A stretch of 49,021 nt of DNA from an uncultured Solobacterium sp. (GCA_900546285.1 URCJ01000008.1:1-49021), one strand, 5' to 3'. Positions 7,695 to 15,776 are shown, counted from the first letter of the stretch. The notes: generated from the sequence alone by a model not told the origin. A program made the numbers and translations.

Positions 7695-8061
7695 TATTCA
7701 CATACCTTAAATATAAACAACCATTTTTAGTATAAAAAGAAGCTTCTTTAATATCGTTTAAATAGATTTGAGTACCAGGACTAAGTATTAACTTATCGTT
7801 TATAAACCTTAAATTATATGGGCTATTATGATAAGTAAAATTAAGTTCATATTCATTTATTTCTAAGTCATAGGCTATCAACAAGATTCTTCTTAAATCC
7901 ATCATACTAAGTTCACTATTTACTAAATCATAGTCCATATTCACATTGCCCAATAGTCTTACCATAGAAGTGCACAAGGGAAGTATTGATAGAGTTATTA
8001 ATAGGGCAATCAGAAATCTTGTCTTAATAAAGCCCGCCGAATAAGATTTCATATTTTTCAT
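7585..8061 (-). CDS. ComGF-like minor pilin protein
   Basis: A 158-residue protein with a pilin-like N-terminus (SAGFIKTRFLIALLITLSIL, residues about 8-27) and a beta-rich ectodomain. Position after comGE and length agree with ComGF of competence pili; I judge this by synteny more than by sequence. Starts at 8061 or 8052 are both possible and overlap the comGE frame by 38 or 29 bases. It would be processed by a prepilin peptidase not encoded here, although the residue before the hydrophobic segment departs from the strict G/F rule. Confidence 0.65.
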   Translation of the reverse strand: MKNMKSYSAGFIKTRFLIALLITLSILPLCTSMVRLLGNVNMDYDLVNSELSMMDLRRILLIAYDLEINEYELNFTYHNSPYNLRFINDKLILSPGTQIYLNDIKEASFYTKNGCLYLRYVNNDNKEYEKNIGSAKSFHLPELSDNYDDGTRDDYDLY

Positions 8062-8200
8062 TCAACTCTTCACTATATCTTTCATATCCATCATAATAAT
8101 TATCAAATTGTTTAAATAAGCCAATACATAGTATCGATAAGGAAGCTACAATTAGACAATTGATTAGAGCATCAACCAAGAGAAAACCTTTGTTATTCAT
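8024..8200 (-). CDS. ComGE-like minor pseudopilin
   Basis: A short 58-residue pseudopilin. Starting at ATG 8200 gives MNNKGFLLVDALINCLIV, a class III prepilin leader with Gly5/Phe6 as the processing site and a hydrophobic helix. A longer upstream frame exists but lacks a leader. The start overlaps the comGD stop by 8 bases in the same way that comGD overlaps comGC. The ectodomain is only about 30 residues, rich in Tyr and Glu, much shorter than in Bacillus ComGE, so the exact subfamily is uncertain. Confidence 0.65.
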   Translation of the reverse strand: MNNKGFLLVDALINCLIVASLSILCIGLFKQFDNYYDGYERYSEELNEKYEILFGGLY

Positions 8201-8483
8201 GGGTGATATAGCCATTGCCCAAGTGAACGATGGCTTTACGATTATCGAAATAGAAAGTTCCACCCTTATTCACATGGCCATTTTCATTAAAATATAGTCC
8301 TTCTTCATACATAACATTTTCTCTATTTCTTAATGCTTTACTTTGAGCTACAAGATATTTATTTAAAAAATCATAGTGTCCACTTTGTATACTGATATTT
8401 CTATTTAACGTTAGACACATACATCCCATCGTAATAAGCATCACCAGTAACATATCAACCATTGTATTTCCTTTATTATTCAT
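8193..8483 (-). CDS. ComGD-like pseudopilin
   Basis: A 96-residue pilin-like protein beginning MNNKGNTMVDMLLVMLITMG: leader, Gly5, then a hydrophobic helix containing the Asp that stands where pilins usually carry Glu. Asn, rather than Phe, follows the Gly, which departs from the canonical site. The start at 8483 is chosen because it places the leader at the N-terminus and overlaps the comGC stop by 8 bases. It follows the major pseudopilin gene, as ComGD does in known operons. Confidence 0.7.
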   Translation of the reverse strand: MNNKGNTMVDMLLVMLITMGCMCLTLNRNISIQSGHYDFLNKYLVAQSKALRNRENVMYEEGLYFNENGHVNKGGTFYFDNRKAIVHLGNGYITHE

Positions 8484-8772
8484 GATAAGACTGTCCTCCA
8501 CTTATATAGATGTTCTTGCCGTTGGAACAAGATGTTTGTTCATCACTGATTAAACCAGCTGAGACTAAATCACCAACAGATGATGGGTATTGTCCATAGG
8601 TTAGTTTGTATTGAACGATTGCTGAATCAACAACTCTTGTCAAAGCATCACAGGCGTTATTATCAACGCTATCGATTACTTTTGAGACATTGGGTATAGT
8701 AAGCAAAAACAATATCGCAATTATCATTACTACTACAACCATTTCTAATAATGTAAAACCTTTTTTATTCAT
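8476..8772 (-). CDS. comGC: ComGC major competence pseudopilin
   Basis: Major subunit of the competence (type IV-like) pilus used for DNA uptake. The 98-residue product begins MNKKGFTLLEMVVVVMIIAI, the textbook prepilin site (Gly5/Phe6, Glu10 in the mature +5 position). Two Cys residues (in NNACDAL and EQTSCSN) can form the stabilising disulfide of ComGC pilins. A good SD (AAAAGGAG) lies just before ATG at 8772. It is followed by comGD with an 8-base overlap. Confidence 0.92.
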   Translation of the reverse strand: MNKKGFTLLEMVVVVMIIAILFLLTIPNVSKVIDSVDNNACDALTRVVDSAIVQYKLTYGQYPSSVGDLVSAGLISDEQTSCSNGKNIYISGGQSYHE

Positions 8773-8783
8773 GTTTTCTCCTT

Positions 8784-9770
8784 TTAAAAGTTAGCCAACG
8801 CATTCATTGGTAAAAATAATATTTGATAAACAAAGATGATGACGATTCCGATCATACAATAAGTAACAAATTGGATAATACCAGCAGTCTTTTTCATCTT
8901 TGTCTTAATTTGTTTAGTACTTAAGTTTACATAGTCGTTTAATATCTTTGAGAAATCATTAGAATGAATCGCAATATTTATAAACTTACTCAAAGAATAA
9001 TCATAATAAGCTTGTTTACTGGCTTGTTTTAAAGTTTCGCCTTCTAATAGTCTTTCATCCAAGTGATAAGCTAAGAATGCTGTTATAGGCTTATTGTGAA
9101 GACTTTTTAAGATATCAATTGATTCCTTGCTCTTATAACCGTTGTTTAGACAAATATTTAATAGACTTACAAACTCTACACAAAAATATTTTTGAACTAT
9201 ACTATTAGGCAAATATTTACATATAAGCACATAGAACAAGGTGATGTTTCTATTTCTAAAGAAATATAAAGCTAATACCAATACCACCATCAACAAGATA
9301 TAAAAGATATAGATGATAATTCTTAAGATGATTCTAAATGCCCCTACATTCCCAAAATCTTCATTAAAGCTTTTAAGCATATTTAAGATAGTATCTAGTC
9401 CATAGGCATCAAAGATATATAAAGCACTTAGTGATAAGAATAAAAGTATGAAGGGATAAAGAAATGAACCCATTAAACTTTTGGTATATTCCTTTTCTTT
9501 TTCAATGAAAGATAAAGATAGATTCAAACTATTACTAAAGGACATTTTCTTTGAAAGCGGAATAAGATAAACACCAATATTCTTAGGTACATAAATATCC
9601 ATCACTTCTTCGACACTTACACCTACATCCATTTTGTTGATAATCTCATCAATAATCTTTTCATTAGTTTTGTTTGCTAATAGTTCAAGACTATTTTTAA
9701 AAGATAGACCAGTCTTTAATAATTCATTCAAAAATACTAAATCTTCATATTTAAGCTTAGTAGATTCCAT
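8784..9770 (-). CDS. comGB: ComGB pilus-assembly inner membrane protein
   Basis: Polytopic platform protein of the type II secretion F/GspF family on which the pilus is assembled. About 328 residues with two GspF repeats and three long hydrophobic helices (near residues 110-130, 150-175 and 305-325). The start ATG at 9770 is preferred over a TTG at 9800 because AAGAAGG lies 8 bases upstream; it overlaps comGA by 14 bases. It lies between the ATPase and the major pilin, as in all comG operons. Confidence 0.87.
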   Translation of the reverse strand: MESTKLKYEDLVFLNELLKTGLSFKNSLELLANKTNEKIIDEIINKMDVGVSVEEVMDIYVPKNIGVYLIPLSKKMSFSNSLNLSLSFIEKEKEYTKSLMGSFLYPFILLFLSLSALYIFDAYGLDTILNMLKSFNEDFGNVGAFRIILRIIIYIFYILLMVVLVLALYFFRNRNITLFYVLICKYLPNSIVQKYFCVEFVSLLNICLNNGYKSKESIDILKSLHNKPITAFLAYHLDERLLEGETLKQASKQAYYDYSLSKFINIAIHSNDFSKILNDYVNLSTKQIKTKMKKTAGIIQFVTYCMIGIVIIFVYQILFLPMNALANF

Positions 9771-10713
9771 TTTCAATGCCTTCTTTAATTTGTTTATCAA
9801 TACTTAAAAATGTATCTGAATGTTTCTTGAATCTACGATAATAATCAATTTCATCTTTATCCATAACTTCATAAATAACCACCTTTTCCCCAGACCTGTT
9901 GATTATCATCTTTTGATGTACTAAACATATAAGCATCTCATATAGGTATTCTTCACTAACACCTAAGTCAACCATTCTATCAATCGTAGAAGCAACACTA
10001 GAGGCATGAATAGTACTTAATACTAAATGTCCTGTATTAGCAGCTCTTAAAGCCATTTTAGCTGCCTTATCATCTCTTATTTCTCCTACCATGATGATGT
10101 CAGGATCATGTCTCATAATTTGTTTAATACCCGCTTCATAGTCAAAACCAATTCTTTCATTGATTTGTAACTGCACAAACTTGTCATTTACAACCTCTAT
10201 TGGATCTTCAATAGTATAAATAATTGACCCGTCAACACTTTTAAGTAACGAATATAAAGTAGTTGTCTTACCAGAACCAGTGGCCCCAGAGAATAGGACT
10301 AGTCCATTATCCTCTTTTAATAATCTTTTAAAGTATTCATTTTGACTCTTTAATTTAGATAACTTATCAGCCTCAACCTTAAGATTAGAATTCAGTATTC
10401 TAAGCACCCCATTTGTGGCATTATAAGTGTTTATTACCGCAAATCTAAGCGAAAGGATATTCTCCCCATACAAGACTTCAAATTGGCCTGTTTGAGGGTT
10501 TAATGAGCCTAAATCAACGTTTGAACGATACTGTAGGTATCTTATTAATTTATCATCACCCGCCTTACTTTTAACTCTACGCATCGTATTGTTGATTCTC
10601 ATTGATATATCAGTTTGTTCATACTTTTGGGCAAAATGAATATCACTGGCATTGTTTTTGACTGCCAAGCTTAAAATCGCATTCAATCTTTTTTCAATAT
10701 CTATATTTTCCAT
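9757..10713 (-). CDS. comGA: ComGA competence pilus assembly ATPase
   Basis: Hexameric traffic ATPase (GspE/PilB type) driving pilus extension. About 318 residues. Visible are Walker A GATGSGKTTT, the Asp box TIEDPIE, Walker B DPDIIMVGEIRD and the His box TGHLVLSTIH. It lacks the long N-terminal domain and the zinc-binding Cys set of GspE, as ComGA does. Two in-frame ATGs (10731, 10713) are possible; 10713 gives the common short N-terminus. First gene of the comG operon; no ComK-like box was identified upstream. Confidence 0.93.
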   Translation of the reverse strand: MENIDIEKRLNAILSLAVKNNASDIHFAQKYEQTDISMRINNTMRRVKSKAGDDKLIRYLQYRSNVDLGSLNPQTGQFEVLYGENILSLRFAVINTYNATNGVLRILNSNLKVEADKLSKLKSQNEYFKRLLKEDNGLVLFSGATGSGKTTTLYSLLKSVDGSIIYTIEDPIEVVNDKFVQLQINERIGFDYEAGIKQIMRHDPDIIMVGEIRDDKAAKMALRAANTGHLVLSTIHASSVASTIDRMVDLGVSEEYLYEMLICLVHQKMIINRSGEKVVIYEVMDKDEIDYYRRFKKHSDTFLSIDKQIKEGIENGIY

Positions 10714-10732
10714 ACACTTCTTTATTGTCATG

Positions 10733-10764
10733 AAAAATAAAAATTCCTACACTAAGTAGGAATT
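10733..10764 (-). terminator. Terminator of the MBL-fold hydrolase gene
   Basis: AATTCCTAC-TTAGT-GTAGGAATT followed by TTTATTTTT on the minus strand. The stem contains the last codons and stop of the hydrolase, so coding and termination signals share bases. Confidence 0.85.
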
Positions 10765-11349
10765 ATTTTCAATTTCGTATTCTAAATTTGTAATTTCATC
10801 ATGCCCTGGATAGACAATCATAGAAGGATTTAAACCCTTTAACAATCTTAGCGAACTTTTCATTTCACTAATATCGCCACCTTCTAAGTCACACCTTCCA
10901 CATGCTAATTTGAATAAGGTATCACCCGTAAAGATACAATCATCAAATAAGTAACATACAGAACCCTTTGAATGACCTGGTGTAAATAACACTTCAAAGT
11001 TAAATGGACCAATCTTATATTTAGTTTCCTTAAGTTTAACTAAAGGAACACTGATAGTAGGTACAGCTTGTAAACCAAAGACCCTTCCCCAGCCCTTATT
11101 TTTAGTCGTTTCAATATCAGCTTCATGAATATAGATAGGTACTTTAAACATCTTATATAAGTCATCACATGCCTTGATATGATCGAAGTGACCATGGGTT
11201 AATAAGACAGCCAATAATTCCTTTCCATTAAGATAGGGTAATAATTTTTCTACCTTACAAGCAGGATCAACAACGATAATCTTATTATCAATTTCTAAGA
11301 TGTAGGTATTTGTCTGGAAAATACCACAAACTAATCTTGTTACTTCCAT
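10747..11349 (-). CDS. MBL-fold metallo-hydrolase (glyoxalase II-like)
   Basis: Small cytosolic metallo-beta-lactamase-fold hydrolase, 200 residues. The metal ligands are visible: THGHFDH (about residues 52-58), the next His in TPGHSKGSV, the bridging Asp in FTGDTLF and the last His in YPGHD. This short form (YqgX/GloB-like) often hydrolyses thioesters, but the substrate cannot be read. ATG at 11349 has no SD and follows the rpmG terminator closely, so its promoter is unclear. Confidence 0.85.
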   Translation of the reverse strand: MEVTRLVCGIFQTNTYILEIDNKIIVVDPACKVEKLLPYLNGKELLAVLLTHGHFDHIKACDDLYKMFKVPIYIHEADIETTKNKGWGRVFGLQAVPTISVPLVKLKETKYKIGPFNFEVLFTPGHSKGSVCYLFDDCIFTGDTLFKLACGRCDLEGGDISEMKSSLRLLKGLNPSMIVYPGHDEITNLEYEIENNSYLV

Positions 11350-11352
11350 ATA

Positions 11353-11381
11353 TTAAAAAAATAAGCAGTAGCTTATTTTTT
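11353..11381 (-). terminator. Terminator of rpmG
   Basis: AAATAAGC-TACT-GCTTATTT followed by a T-run on the minus strand, overlapping the rpmG stop codon. Confidence 0.8.
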
Positions 11382-11525
11382 CTCCTTATGAACAGTCATT
11401 TTGTTACATCTAGGGCAATACTTTTTGATTTCCATCTTATCTGGATGCTTCTTCTTATTTCTATCGCCGATGTAATTTTCTTCACCACATTCTGTACATT
11501 TGAATGTTATAAACTCTCTAGGCAT
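11373..11525 (-). CDS. rpmG: 50S ribosomal protein L33
   Basis: A 50-residue ribosomal protein. Translation from ATG 11525 gives MPREFITFKCTECGEENYIG and, near the end, KYCPRCNKMTVHKEKK. The two CxxC pairs (Cys10/13 and Cys37/40) form the zinc ribbon of the C+ form of L33. GGGAGG precedes the start. It stands alone between the toxin-antitoxin pair and the hydrolase and has its own terminator. Confidence 0.93.
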   Translation of the reverse strand: MPREFITFKCTECGEENYIGDRNKKKHPDKMEIKKYCPRCNKMTVHKEKK

Positions 11526-11588
11526 TTCTAAAACCTCCCGTTAACGCTTTATAATAATAACATACTCTTTGTGAAATAATCAATATTT

Positions 11589-11873
11589 TTAGAACAAGTC
11601 GCTATGCGTTCCTGTTCTTGTTAAAGTTAATACTAGCACATCATCATCAATACGATAAATTAATAGCCAATTAGGTTGAATATGACATTCTCTATACCCA
11701 AACCAATTACCTGTAAGTAAATGATCTTTATACCTTTCAGGCAATTTTTCTCCATCAGCAAGTAAGCATACAACCTCTTTTAACAATTCGATTTTGAATC
11801 CGCGATTTTTAGCTCGCTTGTATTCTTTCCTGAATTGAGAGGTTGTTATAATATCATATTTGTATTTATTCAC
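11589..11873 (-). CDS. yafQ: YafQ-family mRNA interferase toxin (RelE/ParE superfamily)
   Basis: Ribosome-dependent endoribonuclease toxin of the DinJ/YafQ type II system, 94 residues. The C-terminal half carries the family signature: DHLLTGNWFGYRECHI, then WLLIYRI and finally TRTGTHSDLF. The His residues at 51, 64 and 90 and Phe94 match active-site positions of E. coli YafQ as I recall them, but the Asp in the usual PDW is Asn68 here, so activity may be altered. It overlaps the antitoxin gene by 8 bases. Confidence 0.88.
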   Translation of the reverse strand: MNKYKYDIITTSQFRKEYKRAKNRGFKIELLKEVVCLLADGEKLPERYKDHLLTGNWFGYRECHIQPNWLLIYRIDDDVLVLTLTRTGTHSDLF

Positions 11874-12147
11874 TATCTAAATCTCTAAATAAATCTTCCA
11901 CATTATCATAACGTTTTGCGTTAGGATCTTTTAAGATTCTTTCAGCTTCCATCATAGCTGCTATTGTTTCTTTATTTGGTTGATTTAAAGAAATATTAAA
12001 AGGAATTCTTCCTTCACGTACCGATTGACGTACAAACACATTGAAGGCAGTAGAGATATTCATGCCCAAGTCATAAAACAGCTCATCTGCTTTCGCTTTT
12101 AAATCAGAATCCATACGAATAGTAATATTTGTAGTTGAATTAGTCAT
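11866..12147 (-). CDS. dinJ: DinJ/RelB-family antitoxin
   Basis: Ribbon-helix-helix antitoxin of 93 residues. The N-terminus TTNITIRMDSDLKAKADELF is the DNA-binding RHH part; AFNVFVRQSVREGRIPF is the dimer helix typical of DinJ, and the acidic tail would wrap the toxin. GGAGG precedes ATG at 12147. It is upstream of the toxin gene, the normal order, and probably represses its own promoter through sites at 12179-12208. Confidence 0.9.
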   Translation of the reverse strand: MTNSTTNITIRMDSDLKAKADELFYDLGMNISTAFNVFVRQSVREGRIPFNISLNQPNKETIAAMMEAERILKDPNAKRYDNVEDLFRDLDSE

Positions 12148-12178
12148 AAAAACACCTCCTTATACTTATATTATACAT

Positions 12179-12208
12179 ATTTTGCACAAAGAAGTTATAA
12201 TTTTGCAC
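12179..12208 (-). promoter_or_regulatory. Direct-repeat operator candidate of the dinJ-yafQ operon
   Basis: Two copies of ATTTTGCAC (plus-strand reading, 12179-12187 and 12200-12208) lie exactly 21 bases apart, two helical turns. They sit just upstream of a TATAAT-like -10 (minus strand, near 12170) in front of dinJ. Spacing and place suit an RHH autorepressor; the assignment is inferred. Confidence 0.5.
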
Positions 12209-12225
12209 GTTTTTTTTGTTTAGTT

Positions 12226-13233
12226 TTAGAACAAACTCTCCTCACTACTTATCTTTAAGTGCTTATAGGCAAGAGGTGTAACTTCTCTACCTCTAGAAGT
12301 TCTATTAATAAAACCAATTTGAAGAAGATATGGTTCATATACATCTTCAATAGTTATAGCTTCTTCACCAATTGCTGATGCGATAGCCTCAAGTCCTACA
12401 GGACCACCATGATATCTTTCAATAACACCTCTTAGATATCTAATATCAACATCATCAAGTCCAATTGAATCAATCTTTAAACGATCAAGAGAACTTTGAG
12501 TAATATCGAAGTCAATTAGACCATTATTCAATACTTGCGCAAAGTCTCTTACTCTTCTAAATAATCTATTCGCAATACGAGGTGTACCTCTACTTCTTAG
12601 GGCTATTTCTCTGATTGCGTCTTCATCGATTTCATTATTGAAGACTTTAGCAGTTCTTTCAACAATCTTAGATAATTCATCTTGGTTGTAATATTCAAGT
12701 TTAGAAATAATACCAAATCTATCTCTTAAAGGTGATGAGATAGAGCCCATTCTAGTAGTAGCACCAACTAGCGTAAAAGGTGGTAAATCGATTCTAATTG
12801 ACCTAGCTCCTTGTTCCTTGCCAACCACCACATCAATCGCGTAATCTTCCATTGCAGGATACAAAACTTCTTCAACTGTTTTTGGTAAACGGTGAATTTC
12901 ATCGATAAATAAAATATCACCGGCTTCTAAGCTTGATAAAATAGCAGCTAAATCGCCACTTCTTTCAATTGATGGACCACTGGTTACTTTTACATTTGTT
13001 CCCATTTCATTAGCTAAAATATAAGCTAAAGTAGTCTTTCCAAGTCCTGGAGGACCATAAAAAAGACAATGGTCTAGTGATTCATCACGGCTCTTTGCCG
13101 CCTGTATGTAGACCTCCAAATTACTTTTTAAAGAACTTTGACCAATATATTCATCAAGTCTTTGAGGTCTTAAACTAATTTCTTCATCTGTCTCTAACTT
13201 TTCAACAGACATTACATCATTTTCTACATTCAT
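12226..13233 (-). CDS. ruvB: Holliday junction branch-migration helicase RuvB
   Basis: AAA+ motor that, with RuvA, drives branch migration of Holliday junctions during recombinational repair. 335 residues with the typical start LRPQRLDEYIGQ, Walker A GPPGLGKTT, Walker B LFIDEIHRL, sensor GATTRMGSISSPLRDRFG with its arginine finger, and a C-terminal winged helix (GPVGLEAIA, GFINRTSRGR). It begins 5 bases after ruvA and shows no SD, suggesting coupling to ruvA translation. Confidence 0.97.
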   Translation of the reverse strand: MNVENDVMSVEKLETDEEISLRPQRLDEYIGQSSLKSNLEVYIQAAKSRDESLDHCLFYGPPGLGKTTLAYILANEMGTNVKVTSGPSIERSGDLAAILSSLEAGDILFIDEIHRLPKTVEEVLYPAMEDYAIDVVVGKEQGARSIRIDLPPFTLVGATTRMGSISSPLRDRFGIISKLEYYNQDELSKIVERTAKVFNNEIDEDAIREIALRSRGTPRIANRLFRRVRDFAQVLNNGLIDFDITQSSLDRLKIDSIGLDDVDIRYLRGVIERYHGGPVGLEAIASAIGEEAITIEDVYEPYLLQIGFINRTSRGREVTPLAYKHLKISSEESLF

Positions 13234-13238
13234 AATAT

Positions 13239-13796
13239 TTATTTTGCCAACATTGCTAGAGCACGCTTAACATATTGTTCGGTGCTCAAGTCTTCTTTAG
13301 ATAATTCTTTGATAATATTCTTAAGTTCCAAGGATTTAAATCCTAATGATTTAAGAGTCTCTACTGCATCATTTAGTTTCTCATTAACCTTAATTTCTTC
13401 ACTTGCCACTAGTTTTCCCTTTAAATCAAGAATAATTTGACTAGCAGTCTTAGCACCAACACCAGGCATTGATTTCATATAATTAACATCTGAATTTTCA
13501 ATAGCTCTAATAATGTCATCCACCTTAGACTTAGCTAAGATACCAGAGGCAATCTTAGGACCTAATCCCTTAACTGAAATAAGCTTAACAAAAAGTTCAT
13601 ATTCTGCATATGATAAGAAACCAAATAATGATTGTTCATCTTCCCTGATATTTTCATAAGTGTAGATTAATACCTCTTCACCTATTTTTAATTTCTCTGG
13701 ATGATAAAAATTAATGCGGTAACCAACATTATTTACATCCAAAAGAACATAATCATTTCCAAAAAGATGAACTTTTCCTCTTAAAAAACCAATCAT
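13239..13796 (-). CDS. ruvA: Holliday junction DNA helicase subunit RuvA
   Basis: Tetrameric junction-binding partner of RuvB, 185 residues. Domain I starts MIGFLRGKV; domain II has the two helix-hairpin-helix motifs (LISVKGLGPKIASGIL and MKSMPGVGAKTASQII); domain III follows the linker and ends in the RuvB-binding helices. No SD precedes ATG at 13796; a TGGTACAAT box ends 10 bases upstream, implying a very short leader. It forms the ruvA-ruvB operon. Confidence 0.96.
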   Translation of the reverse strand: MIGFLRGKVHLFGNDYVLLDVNNVGYRINFYHPEKLKIGEEVLIYTYENIREDEQSLFGFLSYAEYELFVKLISVKGLGPKIASGILAKSKVDDIIRAIENSDVNYMKSMPGVGAKTASQIILDLKGKLVASEEIKVNEKLNDAVETLKSLGFKSLELKNIIKELSKEDLSTEQYVKRALAMLAK

Positions 13797-13806
13797 AACC
13801 GCAACT

Positions 13807-13815
13807 ATTGTACCA
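13807..13815 (-). promoter_or_regulatory. Extended -10 directly upstream of ruvA
   Basis: TGGTACAAT on the minus strand, 10 bases before the ruvA ATG, directly after the obg terminator. It is identical to the box before murG. Confidence 0.45.
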
Positions 13816-13843
13816 TGAAAAAAGAATCCTTACGGATTCTTAT
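13816..13843 (-). terminator. Terminator of obg
   Basis: AGAATCC-GTAA-GGATTCT followed by TTTTTT on the minus strand, overlapping the obg stop codon. Confidence 0.9.
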
Positions 13844-15138
13844 TCAAATTCATCTTCGTCATCACCATCAACGAATTCAAAGTTTGTATCATTAATGAAG
13901 ACTTGATCACCATTTTTACAGCCCTTTTCTCTTAAAGCTTCATCAACTTTCATCTTGCTCATCGCACGGGCAAAGCGTAATGCTGAATCCGTATCCTTAA
14001 GATTAGTTCTTTCAAACAATCTTTCAATCTTTTCGCCTTCAATTCTAAAGATACCATTACCTTCATTAAATACTTTAAATTCTTCTTCAGGTGTAAAGGT
14101 ATATACAACCTTCTCTTTTGCCTTCTTTTCATCATATAAGGCAAATTGAGGTAGTTCCTTTAACATATCCTTAACTTTATATAATACAGGAGTTAAACCC
14201 TCATTGATGATTGTGATGGTCTCAAAAATCTCTACATCAGGATACTTTTCCTTAAAACGCTTTAGATTTTCCTTTGCCATATCACCATCCATCTTATTAG
14301 CGATAACAATCTGAGGTCTAGAACTTAAGTTACCTGGATAACTCTCTAGTTCATGATTAATGATTTCATAATCGCTTAGAGGATCTCTATATTCACCAGA
14401 CATATCAATGACATGTAAGATTACACGACATCTTTCAATATGTTTCAAGAACTCATGACCTAGACCCTTACCTTGTGAAGCTCCTTCAATTAATCCTGGT
14501 AAGTCCGCCATAACAAACGATCCATCGCCAACTTTAACCATACCAAGTTGAGGTACAAGTGTTGTGAATGGATAGTCAGCTATTTCAGGTCTAGCCTTAG
14601 ATACAACTGATAATAGAGTTGATTTGCCAACACTTGGGAAACCCACTAAGCCTACATCAGCTAATAGTTTAAGTTCTACTTCTACTTCCTTTTCTTCACC
14701 AGATTCACCAAGTTGTGCCTTTTCAGGAACAGAATTTCTAGAAGTCGCAAAGTGACGGTTACCCTTACCACCCTTACCACCTTGGCAAATTACAGCTCTT
14801 GAATCAATAGTGTTTAAGTCAGCAATGATTGTATTGTCTTTTAAATCCTTAACAATAGTGCCCAAAGGAACCTTAACAATAACATCCTTCTTAGATTCAC
14901 CAAACATATTATTTGGCTTACCATCAGCACCATTGTCACCCTTAATCATCTTTGAGAAACGTAAATCTAATAGTGTTGACTTATTAGTATCAACTTCAAA
15001 TACGATAGAAGCGCCATCACCACCATCACCACCATTTGGACCACCAAAAGGATTGTATTTCTCACGTTTAAAAGAGACAAGACCATTGCCACCATTTCCA
15101 GCTTTTAATTTAATTTTTACTTTATCAATAAATTGCAT
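13840..15138 (-). CDS. obgE: GTPase Obg/CgtA
   Basis: Essential GTPase linked to 50S assembly and stringent control. 432 residues in three parts: the glycine-rich Obg fold (GGNGGNGLVSFKREK onward), the G domain with GFPSVGKST, the Thr of YPFTTL, DLPGLIEGA and NKMD, and a C-terminal OCT domain found in Gram-positive Obg. It is downstream of rplU-prp-rpmA, a conserved order, but a terminator lies between rpmA and obg, so expression may depend on readthrough or its own promoter. Confidence 0.96.
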   Translation of the reverse strand: MQFIDKVKIKLKAGNGGNGLVSFKREKYNPFGGPNGGDGGDGASIVFEVDTNKSTLLDLRFSKMIKGDNGADGKPNNMFGESKKDVIVKVPLGTIVKDLKDNTIIADLNTIDSRAVICQGGKGGKGNRHFATSRNSVPEKAQLGESGEEKEVEVELKLLADVGLVGFPSVGKSTLLSVVSKARPEIADYPFTTLVPQLGMVKVGDGSFVMADLPGLIEGASQGKGLGHEFLKHIERCRVILHVIDMSGEYRDPLSDYEIINHELESYPGNLSSRPQIVIANKMDGDMAKENLKRFKEKYPDVEIFETITIINEGLTPVLYKVKDMLKELPQFALYDEKKAKEKVVYTFTPEEEFKVFNEGNGIFRIEGEKIERLFERTNLKDTDSALRFARAMSKMKVDEALREKGCKNGDQVFINDTNFEFVDGDDEDEFE

Positions 15139-15149
15139 AATTCACTTAA

Positions 15150-15178
15150 ATAAAATAAAAGGCCTATGGAAGGCCTTT
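15150..15178 (-). terminator. Terminator between rpmA and obg
   Basis: AAAGGCCT-TCCAT-AGGCCTTT followed by TATTTTATTT on the minus strand. Confidence 0.8.
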
Positions 15179-15186
15179 AAATGATC

Positions 15187-15471
15187 TTAGCAAGCAGGAT
15201 AGCAAGATACTTTCTTCTTATCCTTGCCTAAACGTTCATATTTAACAATACCGTCGCAAGTGCAGAATAATGTATCATCGCCGCCCTTTTTAACATTTGT
15301 ACCAGGATGAATCTTAGTACCTCTTTGACGGTAGATAATAGATCCAGCAGTAGCAAATTGACCATCGGCAACCTTCGCACCTAGTCTCTTAGAATGAGAG
15401 TCACGTCCGTTTTTAGTAGAACTAACACCCTTCTTAGAAGCGAAGAATTGAATATCTAAAATATATTTCAT
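15187..15471 (-). CDS. rpmA: 50S ribosomal protein L27 with cleavable N-terminus
   Basis: Ribosomal protein L27, whose N-terminal tail reaches the peptidyl-transferase centre. The start at 15471 gives MKYILDIQFFASKKGVSS; the segment up to QFF is the Firmicute leader removed by the Prp protease, leaving ASKKG as the functional N-terminus. The remainder (GRDSHSKRLGAKVADGQ, RQRGTKIHPG) is standard L27. The C-terminus is unusual in having a Cys pair (LFCTCDG and SCYPAC). The prp gene lies immediately upstream. Confidence 0.96.
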   Translation of the reverse strand: MKYILDIQFFASKKGVSSTKNGRDSHSKRLGAKVADGQFATAGSIIYRQRGTKIHPGTNVKKGGDDTLFCTCDGIVKYERLGKDKKKVSCYPAC

Positions 15472-15473
15472 AC

Positions 15474-15776
15474 TCATTTCCTTTCTACTTTAATAAATTC
15501 ACCATAGGACTCTTCAATAGTCTTAAGTTGAATTAGTGCAAGCTTCATAAAATTATTTACTTCATCAAGCTTACATTCATTTTTTATCTCAATCTTGTTT
15601 TCACCTACATTAATTGTAACATCCTGATATTCATCAAGACAATTCATAAGTCCAAACATTATGCTTGAGACACTAGCACATATTAGATCATTACCATATT
15701 CAGCATATTCTGCATGACCTGTAACAACCATATGTGTGTAATAGCCATTCTCTAAGCTATATTTTACTAAAATCAT
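15474..15776 (-). CDS. prp: Ribosomal-processing cysteine protease Prp
   Basis: Cysteine protease that cleaves the N-terminal leader of L27, needed for functional ribosomes in Firmicutes. The 100-residue protein has the catalytic His in VTGHAEYAEYGNDLI and the catalytic Cys in ICASVSSI, the YsxB/Prp pattern. It sits between rplU and rpmA, overlapping rplU by one base (TAATG) and ending 2 bases before rpmA. Its substrate with the matching QFF/ASKKG site is the next gene. Confidence 0.94.
   Translation of the reverse strand: MILVKYSLENGYYTHMVVTGHAEYAEYGNDLICASVSSIMFGLMNCLDEYQDVTINVGENKIEIKNECKLDEVNNFMKLALIQLKTIEESYGEFIKVERK

Noticed and set aside
13955..14149. Plus- and minus-strand frames inside obg
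   Set aside because: They are shadows of the highly conserved obg gene and lack independent ribosome sites.
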